DNA from: a virus
IMG/VR virus record: IMGVR_UViG_3300031669_000107
Location: 1-37,402 of that record
Strand: one strand, 5' to 3'
DNA: 37,402 nt
The notes under the pieces are model-generated. The model did not search any database. It worked only from the letters and a program-made list of their open reading frames with translations, and was not told the DNA's origin. A program made the translations under genes and the position numbers. Positions within the stretch are counted from its first letter, which is position 1. Every line of letters starts with the position of its first letter. Shown one piece after another: positions 32,385-37,402 of the stretch.

Positions 32385-33146
32385 TTAGAATGGTGTCTCT
32401 GCGTCGTTCGCTTCGGAAGCACCTTCAAGCTGTCGATAGTCAATCTGTCGTGCAGGAAGCGCCTTGCGTTCGTCTTTGACGGCAAGATATTCCTGTTCCT
32501 GTACGTACCTTGAGAACATCGGACGTGGCCGGTACCACGTACCTTTATCATTCTCTTGATACTCTGTAACCAGTTTCCAAACGAGATAGTACGGCAGTGC
32601 ACGCTGTCCATTTGGCATGACGTGCGTACTCATGAGCCGATTCCACTCACGTGCAACCTTCAGTGCTGTTGACGCAAGTGACAGTACACAAATACCCTCT
32701 TTTTCATGTCCGGCAACAAGCACCATATACACGTAGTTTTCCTGCAGAATGTTGCCGGTCGCTGTTTTCATCTGTCCGAAAGCTCTTGTTGCTGCAAGAC
32801 GTTCTGCATTTTCTGGGCTGTGATACCCGGCAAATCCTCCACGGTCCGGTCTCCATTCGATGAAAATCTGTTCAAACTTTCCAACAACAACTTCAATTTC
32901 ATTTCCGTAAACCTCGTGCGTGATTGTGTTGAAAAACATTCCCTCTTCAGCTTCTGCGATATATTCCGGCTTTCTCTTGTCAAGCTGCGGTGAAAGCTTC
33001 TGCAGAACTCGAATGAACGGAATCGCCATTGTTCCGGTATTGATCTGTTCAAAACCATCTGCCTTGTCATCACCGGACAGGAATGAAAAAGCCTCTTCAG
33101 CTTTCTTTGCTGCGTCTGCAGCATCACTTGCATTGAACTTGCCCAT
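32385..33146 (-). CDS. Single-strand DNA-binding-like protein
   Basis: A protein of 253 residues, ATG with AGAGGG upstream. The middle (about 40-140) resembles a phage family with MAIPFIRVLQKLSPQ, then GMFFNTITHEVYG and a IEWRPDRGGFAGYH element, found in replication regions. The C terminus is acidic and ends DAETPF, the kind of tail (as DDIPF in bacterial SSB) used to recruit partner proteins. It stands amid replication genes with its own terminator after it, fitting a protein needed in quantity. OB-fold assignment is inference. Confidence 0.6.
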   Translation of the reverse strand: MGKFNASDAADAAKKAEEAFSFLSGDDKADGFEQINTGTMAIPFIRVLQKLSPQLDKRKPEYIAEAEEGMFFNTITHEVYGNEIEVVVGKFEQIFIEWRPDRGGFAGYHSPENAERLAATRAFGQMKTATGNILQENYVYMVLVAGHEKEGICVLSLASTALKVAREWNRLMSTHVMPNGQRALPYYLVWKLVTEYQENDKGTWYRPRPMFSRYVQEQEYLAVKDERKALPARQIDYRQLEGASEANDAETPF

Positions 33147-33175
33147 TTGTAACCCTCTTTCCTTATTGAATTGTC

Positions 33176-33192
33176 AATGTACAACGTACATT
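33176..33192. promoter_or_regulatory. 7-bp palindrome upstream of the SSB-like gene
   Basis: AATGTAC and GTACATT flank three bases. It lies about 30 bases before the ATG at 33146 and overlaps the end of the upstream gene. It could be an operator for the SSB-like gene. No convincing promoter boxes were found beside it. Confidence 0.4.
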
Positions 33193-33832
33193 AAAAAGTT
33201 GCATGTTTCTTTTTTGAATTGGTAACTTTCGCTTCGCTGTAAATGTAGATTTTTAGCATGTCGGAAAGATCCTCTACACGTTTGTACAATCCAGCTGCAA
33301 TGCCTTTTTCCCGGTCCTCTTCGCTTGCGTCAAGCCCCAGAAGTTCAGTCACGTACTTTTTCAGCGTCGCAGCGTGTATTGCTTCTTTCGTCTCATAATC
33401 GACACCCTGTTCGGAGAGTTGATTAAGCATAGAGAAAAGTTCTTTCCGTTTTTCTTCTTCCATCCGGTCAAATGCAACAGTAAACTTGATGATGTCCGTT
33501 TCATTTCGTTCAGCAAGGAAGCGATAGAACTCAGCTTCTGTTAATTCAGGAACAGAAACCTGTACGCCACGCTTCACAGAAACTTTTCGACCATCTGCAA
33601 GCGTGACTTCGGCAAAGCCGTACTTGTTCATCAACGCGGGAATCAATGTCAAACGCAGCAAGTTAGCGCGTTTGTTCCATTCTGCAAGTCGCTCTGTAAG
33701 AAGTGCAAGTGCGTTGTTCGCTGTGTCAAACATCGCCATGTATTTTTGCAGCTCTGCAAGTGCATCCTCTTTACCCTCTTCCTTGTCTGTCTCGGCATTG
33801 TTTGCCAAGAAATCCGGTACAATTTCGCTCAT
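33191..33832 (-). CDS. Conserved phage replication-region protein, unknown function
   Basis: A protein of 213 residues with GGAGG before ATG 33832. Residues about 20-65 form a coiled coil, followed by IPALMNKYGFAEVTLADGR, a KVSVKRGVQVSVPE beta hairpin, and a C-terminal part with EAIHAATLKKYVTELL (about 150-165). This order recurs in many phage proteins found near nucleases and family A polymerases and is superficially like Gp157-type proteins. No catalytic motif. It may be an accessory or ssDNA-associated factor. Confidence 0.65.
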   Translation of the reverse strand: MSEIVPDFLANNAETDKEEGKEDALAELQKYMAMFDTANNALALLTERLAEWNKRANLLRLTLIPALMNKYGFAEVTLADGRKVSVKRGVQVSVPELTEAEFYRFLAERNETDIIKFTVAFDRMEEEKRKELFSMLNQLSEQGVDYETKEAIHAATLKKYVTELLGLDASEEDREKGIAAGLYKRVEDLSDMLKIYIYSEAKVTNSKKKHATF

Positions 33833-33843
33833 TCTTGAACCTC

Positions 33844-34062
33844 CATTAAAAGTTATCTTTCATCAAAATCGGGAACTGACATAACATCGTCGGCAATACT
33901 ATTTCCGAATACAGATCGAATATAGTCTACAATGTATCTGCGCTCTGCTTTGTGTGCGTCCTTGTGCGCTTCCTGAAACTGTCGGCGTAGTTCGACATTT
34001 TCAGAGAGAATATCTGGAGCTGAAGCGATAAGTAGCGCGTTCGCTTTTGTTTTCCGTTCAAT
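33844..34062 (-). CDS. Cryptic small phage protein, apparently ATT start
   Basis: An open frame of 72 codons fills the gap between two genes. It contains KANALLIASAPDIL near its start, a motif very common in small phage proteins (ANAxLIAxAPDLL), then a charged helix (ENVELRRQFQEAHKDAHKAE). No ATG, GTG or TTG exists before this motif back to the upstream in-frame stop. ATT 34062-34060 overlaps the TGA of the nuclease gene as ATTGA, just as ATGA elsewhere. The last 20 codons look atypical, and another frame there reads more naturally (DDVMSVPDFDER), so a 2-base indel at about 33899 is possible. Confidence 0.45.
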
Positions 34063-34687
34063 ACAGACCGAACGTTGTTTTGTAAAGTCTCGAAAGCTCT
34101 TCGTCGTCTGATATGAAACCTATCGTGTTTTTCACCTGCGTGATAAGCTCTTCCTTGAGCGATTCACGTGACACGACGAAATACGGAATGTTGTGCACGT
34201 CAACAATGGTGTTCCCTGTCTTTGCGAACTCCACGACAACATAGTGAAACTCTGTGATTTGTTCGTTGTAACAGTACATCTTGTGTTGCACTGTTGACAG
34301 GTAATGATCTTCACCACGGTAGTTGCGCGTTGTCTTTATGTCAATAAGAAACTCAGGGAACGCTGCATCAATTTTACCATACAGACAATATTCAATGCCG
34401 TCAATTTTGACGTACGAAGTTGTCTTTTTCTGGAATATAGCACCTTCGCACATCTGGACAACTTCGTTGAAAAACTTGCTTCCATCGTGCGGTTTTCCTT
34501 TTTGCGCAGCTGCGTAAACTGCATCTTCAAACTGCTTGCCAAGTTGTATTTCCGGCTTTGGTGAATCGTCCCATATCCGTGAAAGTTGATTGACAAGATC
34601 CTGTCTTGCTTTTTCCTTGTAAGATGGTGGACATTTAATGTTCCACTCTACAGAGCCAACAAGCGATGGTGTGATCAATGCGGACAT
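34058..34687 (-). CDS. PD-(D/E)XK exonuclease (Cas4/RecB-like fold)
   Basis: A protein of 209 residues, ATG 34687 with GGAG upstream. Active-site pattern: E54 in GKQFEDAV, D107 in GKIDAAF, then D116 and K118 in LIDIKTT, and Q134-x3-Y138 in TVQHKMYCY, the usual order in RecB/Cas4-type nucleases. No Fe-S cysteine cluster is seen. Probably a single-strand or end-processing nuclease for recombination, working with the SSB-like protein and helicases encoded nearby. Confidence 0.8.
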   Translation of the reverse strand: MSALITPSLVGSVEWNIKCPPSYKEKARQDLVNQLSRIWDDSPKPEIQLGKQFEDAVYAAAQKGKPHDGSKFFNEVVQMCEGAIFQKKTTSYVKIDGIEYCLYGKIDAAFPEFLIDIKTTRNYRGEDHYLSTVQHKMYCYNEQITEFHYVVVEFAKTGNTIVDVHNIPYFVVSRESLKEELITQVKNTIGFISDDEELSRLYKTTFGLY

Positions 34688-34696
34688 CTTTTACTC

Positions 34697-34855
34697 CTAT
34701 AAATTGAATGTGAGAACTATTATAGCAGCACCAATTACGAACGGCACAAGCTGTTGTTTTATGGAAAGCTCTTTCGCAAATGACATTGCAGTCAAGCCGA
34801 CGATATAGCCTATTACAACCTTGCTTGTCAAAAATGAAATCAAGAATTGAATCAT
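34697..34855 (-). CDS. 52-residue membrane protein
   Basis: ATG 34855 (MIQFLISFL) overlaps the previous stop as ATGA and has AAGGAA upstream, which is better than a start 9 codons earlier. Two hydrophobic helices (about 2-24 and 33-51) are separated by a short basic loop. A two-helix hairpin of this size could be a small holin-like or membrane-perturbing early protein. Its place in the early replication block and not the lysis block argues for another role. Confidence 0.6.
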   Translation of the reverse strand: MIQFLISFLTSKVVIGYIVGLTAMSFAKELSIKQQLVPFVIGAAIIVLTFNL

Positions 34856-35073
34856 TTTTCTGTTCCTTTGTTCCATGCACAAACTGCAAGCCGTTCCGTT
34901 TCAGCTGAAGGACCGCGTGCACCGCATGAACAGCTTACATAGAAAGCAATAAGCTGTATATTCAACCGACGGCTAAAAATCGCCATTTCATCCGGGTGAA
35001 GCGTGTGACAGAATGGACACGGTGAAACAGCGTACAGAATACCCTTTGACGAAGGTATTTGTATTTGTTTCAT
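34852..35073 (-). CDS. Lar-like zinc-ribbon protein (restriction alleviation family candidate)
   Basis: A protein of 73 residues. CPFC (C19, C22), then C48 and C50 in SCSCGARGPSAET, and AVCAWN near the end match the Lar/restriction-alleviation pattern (CPFC ... CxxCGARGP ... WN). Rac-prophage Lar modulates type I restriction-modification; many phage members of the family are untested. It is co-transcribed with helicase and nuclease genes. Zinc binding is likely; anti-restriction is a family-based guess. Confidence 0.7.
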   Translation of the reverse strand: MKQIQIPSSKGILYAVSPCPFCHTLHPDEMAIFSRRLNIQLIAFYVSCSCGARGPSAETERLAVCAWNKGTEK

Positions 35074-35075
35074 TG

Positions 35076-35357
35076 CTATTCCAAACCAAAATACAGGGGT
35101 GCGGAAGCCATTTGCTGATTCAGTTGTGCAATTTCAGCATTTAGCATAATTATTTCAGCATTTTTTCCACCAAGATACGTCCATAGTTCGTTCATTTTCT
35201 TTTTGTAGTCCAGAATCTTCTGCGTTGCATCCTTCACAAGTTCACGCTCCGACATTGTGACATACAGTGATGTCTCAATACTTTCAGGGTGCACAGCGTT
35301 TATCAGCTGCAACACGTCCTCTTCACGCGCTGGATCTGTCCGGTGATTACTGAGCAT
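35076..35357 (-). CDS. Small coiled-coil protein
   Basis: A protein of 93 residues, ATG 35357 inside the end of the helicase gene, with GGAGG six bases upstream. Residues about 38-82 (ELVKDATQKILDYKKKMNEL, then IIMLNAEIAQLNQQM) predict a coiled coil with a short break. No family is recognised. It may dimerise and act as an accessory to a neighbour; the stop lies just before the Lar-like gene. Confidence 0.6.
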   Translation of the reverse strand: MLSNHRTDPAREEDVLQLINAVHPESIETSLYVTMSERELVKDATQKILDYKKKMNELWTYLGGKNAEIIMLNAEIAQLNQQMASAPLYFGLE

Positions 35358-37014
35358 CTTCGTCCTCCATTTCTATTTCTGCAAAAAGCTCTTTGACTGA
35401 AACGTCTTTGAAATAATCGTTCAGGTTGCGACCGGCCGTAATGTTCTCGTATATGCGTTCATCTATCGTACCTTTCATAATGATATCCTTGTATACAACA
35501 GTACCTTTCACGCCAATTCTGTGTGATCTATCTTCAGACTGTAGGCGTTCTTCGGTCATGAACGTATTTGAGTAGAAATACTGCAGCGTCGAACATTGCA
35601 GGTTCAGACCGAATCCGGCTGTTGCCGTGTTGCCAATAAAGATACGGTATTTTCCAGCTATGAAATCACGTTTGATGTTCTCTCGTTCGTTGTTTGACGT
35701 TCCACCGTAGTACAGAGCGCACGTGTAGAGTTTTGACATTTCAGCATACAGCATTTTCAGCTCTGGGACAAAGTGCGCCCAGATAATCAACTGTGTATCT
35801 TCTGAAGTTTCTTCCATGTCATCTATTATTGCGCGAAGCTTTGTGTTCGCACTGCCGATCGGTTCAGCTTTGGCAATGTCTGCCATATAGTGAAACTTTC
35901 CATCAATACGCTCTTCCTGTCCGGTATAAGGAAAAAAACCACCAACTATCTGCATCAAGCGCGTTGTAAGCGAAACCTTGTTCTGCACGGTCAATTCTTT
36001 GTCTGCATACTGTGCAAGATACGTTTTACGCAGATCGTTATATACCTGCTTCTGTTCTTTTGTCATGTCAACAAAAATCTTTTCATACACTTTGGGCGGT
36101 AAATCAAGGCAATCTTCCTTTCGAACGGAAGATACGTCCTTTGCAATAAACTCTTTCAATTCATCAAGTCGTTTGAATCGGGTGAATGTTTCCTGTGTTT
36201 CGATAAAACGCACGTTCTTTTCTGACGTACCTGTGATAGCTGCAAGTGCTTCATAGTCGTTCGGCTGCAACTGCCCACCACGATCTTCTTTCATGTACTG
36301 TATTTTAGATTTAACAAGATTGAATTGCTTTTGATCTATCAGTGTATTGAACTGCGCACCTGTTTGGCCGTTGACACCTTTTATGAGCACACCATATCGG
36401 TGCTGAAACACAAAAAAGTTGCATTGAAAATAGTTGGCTTGCAAGAACTCCATCATTGACCATAGGTCAAATGGACTCTTAGCTGTCGGTGTGCCGGTGA
36501 GAATTGCACGTTGTCCGTACTTGTTGAGTTTGTGTATTACCTTCGTCCTCTTCGCTGTGTGATGCTTTATTCGCGTTGCTTCATCTATTACAATGAACGT
36601 TCTATTTGTCTGGACGTATTCAGCAATGAAAGGTACAACGCTGTTCGACTGAAACGCTTCAACGTTCACCGAAAACACCTTCAGGAATGGCATAGGTTCG
36701 GAACAGAAGTCGTTCCAGTATTCACGCCAATGCTTCGTGCTGTACCGTGACGCGCTCCATGTCACATGTCGATAGATCACGCTGCAGTGCAACGGGAACT
36801 GCTCTTTGATCCACTGCTCATGTACGTGGTTCGGCGCAATGATAAGCACTGCGTCAATCAAGCCGTGAACGTATTTGTACGCAGCAATGTCAATCACAAT
36901 CTTTGTTTTACCTGTGCCCATGTCATTAAACAAGGCAAAGTGCTCTGCGTCTTTGTGCCGTTCAAACTGTGCAAGTTGATGTGCATACGGTTGTGTTTTG
37001 AAATCAAACTGCAT
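35347..37014 (-). CDS. SNF2-family (superfamily 2) helicase
   Basis: A protein of 555 residues. Motif I is DMGTGKT (31-37), motif II is IDEAT (143-147), motif III is LTGTPTAKS (172-180). The C-terminal RecA domain has IGNTATAGFGLNLQ (V) and QSEDRSHRIG (VI), typical of SNF2-type translocases. Phage members are common in replication modules and may remodel forks, displace proteins or aid recombination. ATG 37014 has AAGGA upstream. Confidence 0.93.
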   Translation of the reverse strand: MQFDFKTQPYAHQLAQFERHKDAEHFALFNDMGTGKTKIVIDIAAYKYVHGLIDAVLIIAPNHVHEQWIKEQFPLHCSVIYRHVTWSASRYSTKHWREYWNDFCSEPMPFLKVFSVNVEAFQSNSVVPFIAEYVQTNRTFIVIDEATRIKHHTAKRTKVIHKLNKYGQRAILTGTPTAKSPFDLWSMMEFLQANYFQCNFFVFQHRYGVLIKGVNGQTGAQFNTLIDQKQFNLVKSKIQYMKEDRGGQLQPNDYEALAAITGTSEKNVRFIETQETFTRFKRLDELKEFIAKDVSSVRKEDCLDLPPKVYEKIFVDMTKEQKQVYNDLRKTYLAQYADKELTVQNKVSLTTRLMQIVGGFFPYTGQEERIDGKFHYMADIAKAEPIGSANTKLRAIIDDMEETSEDTQLIIWAHFVPELKMLYAEMSKLYTCALYYGGTSNNERENIKRDFIAGKYRIFIGNTATAGFGLNLQCSTLQYFYSNTFMTEERLQSEDRSHRIGVKGTVVYKDIIMKGTIDERIYENITAGRNLNDYFKDVSVKELFAEIEMEDEDAQ

Positions 37015-37231
37015 CGGGATTTTTCCTTGCTATGTGAAACCATGATAGATTGAGCTTGTAGTCATCTTCATCAAGATATGATGAAAACATAATGCCAATA
37101 GAAGCCGAAGATAAATCAGAATATCGTAACATATATTCTCTTTCAGCAATCGGCAGAATTATGTCCATGACAACAAAACCCATTCCTTCAATAAGTTCTA
37201 TTTGCTTTTTTATTTCTTCTATGTCGATCAC
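37004..37231 (-). CDS. Hypothetical protein, 75 residues (GTG start)
   Basis: GTG 37231 overlaps the stop of the join-spanning HTH gene as GTGA. The N terminus is a helix (IDIEEIKKQIELIEG), followed by a small mixed domain with an acidic SYLDEDDYKLNL strand. Overlaps the helicase start by 11 bases. No family is recognised. Coupled starts on both sides support translation. Confidence 0.6.
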   Translation of the reverse strand: MIDIEEIKKQIELIEGMGFVVMDIILPIAEREYMLRYSDLSSASIGIMFSSYLDEDDYKLNLSWFHIARKNPDAV

Positions 37232-37402
37232 GTCTTTTCAACTCCCATGTTAAATACCGAATCTTTGTCACGTTCCGAATCAATTTCACCATCTTTGTTA
37301 TAATAGTAGACTTCATAGATGTTGCGTCCGGCTAACGTAAAAGGGAACTCACACAATTCTATTGCTGGTATCATCGGCTTTCCGATGATGTGTGTGCACC
37401 TG
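37228..37402 (-). CDS. Excisionase/MerR-like helix-turn-helix protein, 3' part (gene spans the join)
   Basis: This is the 3' end of the gene that starts at base 270. The unique part, 37228-37275, codes for the last 15 residues, ending in GVEKT and TGA at 37230-37228. Bases 37277-37402 repeat codons already present at 2-127. The stop overlaps the GTG start of the next gene as GTGA, so the two are probably translationally coupled. The join therefore falls within an operon and not at its boundary. Confidence 0.6.
   Translation of the reverse strand, partial: RCTHIIGKPMIPAIELCEFPFTLAGRNIYEVYYYNKDGEIDSERDKDSVFNMGVEKT
37277..37402. repeat. Right copy of the 126-bp terminal direct repeat
   Basis: Exact copy of bases 2-127. 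Joining the copies restores one uninterrupted - strand gene of 105 codons, which supports a circular or circularly permuted genome. Confidence 0.9.

Noticed and set aside
1-37402. tRNA genes, CRISPR array, reverse transcriptase or diversity-generating repeats
   Set aside because: Looked for because of the accessory-system hint; no cloverleaf, regularly spaced repeat array, YxDD polymerase or template/variable repeat pair was seen by eye.

Overview
The window looks like a complete, circularly mapped genome of a tailed double-stranded DNA phage (Caudoviricetes). I infer siphovirus-like morphology: HK97-type head, a 1106-residue tape measure protein, a tail terminator and one tail-tube protein, and no sheath gene. 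Bases 2-127 recur exactly at 37277-37402, and one gene on the - strand reads through that join, so the true circle is about 37,275 bp. The host cannot be named. Clear Shine-Dalgarno sites precede many genes, and the lysis genes include a spanin-like overlapping pair, which hints at a diderm host; this is inference only. No integrase, lysogeny repressor, tRNA, reverse transcriptase, CRISPR array or insertion sequence was seen.

Layout. (1) 4809 down to 1, - strand: small early genes, mostly of unknown function (two membrane proteins, a possible ribbon-helix-helix protein, a Cys-rich protein). Two good sigma70-type promoters lie at 4828-4856 and 3941-3969, and two intrinsic terminators are present. 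(2) 4810-5495: non-coding divergent control region with eleven copies of a TGTGACA element in both orientations, a perfect 9-bp palindrome and an AT-rich stretch; a candidate replication origin and/or operator array. (3) 5496-26093, + strand: late genes in classical order, namely small and large terminase, portal fused to a MuF-like domain, prohead protease, major capsid protein, decoration candidate, connectors, tail terminator, tail tube, tail chaperone with a probable -1 frameshift, tape measure, baseplate and fibre genes, then a lysis cassette. (4) 26094-26299: convergent boundary with a palindrome and a strong + strand terminator. (5) 37231 down to 26300, - strand: DNA replication and recombination genes, namely SNF2-like helicase, Lar-like protein, PD-(D/E)XK nuclease, SSB-like protein, archaeo-eukaryotic-type primase, UvrD-like helicase, triple zinc-ribbon protein, family A DNA polymerase and a VRR-NUC-like nuclease.

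Working together: on the circle, regions 1 and 5 form one continuous leftward block that probably starts near 4856 and runs through the join to 26300. It supplies host-interaction proteins first and then a largely self-contained replisome. The late block runs rightward from the same control region and ends at the terminator at 26163-26188. Genes are packed tightly: ATGA, GTGA, TTGA or TAATG stop/start overlaps are the rule, so translational coupling is likely throughout.

Points of most interest: the iteron-like control region; related palindromes at both ends of the late block; a baseplate hub that appears split in two around an adhesin-like gene; a structured leader at 727-814; a probable gene lacking any NTG start at 33844-34062; and a lysis cassette with an unusual cysteine-peptidase-like candidate lysin.
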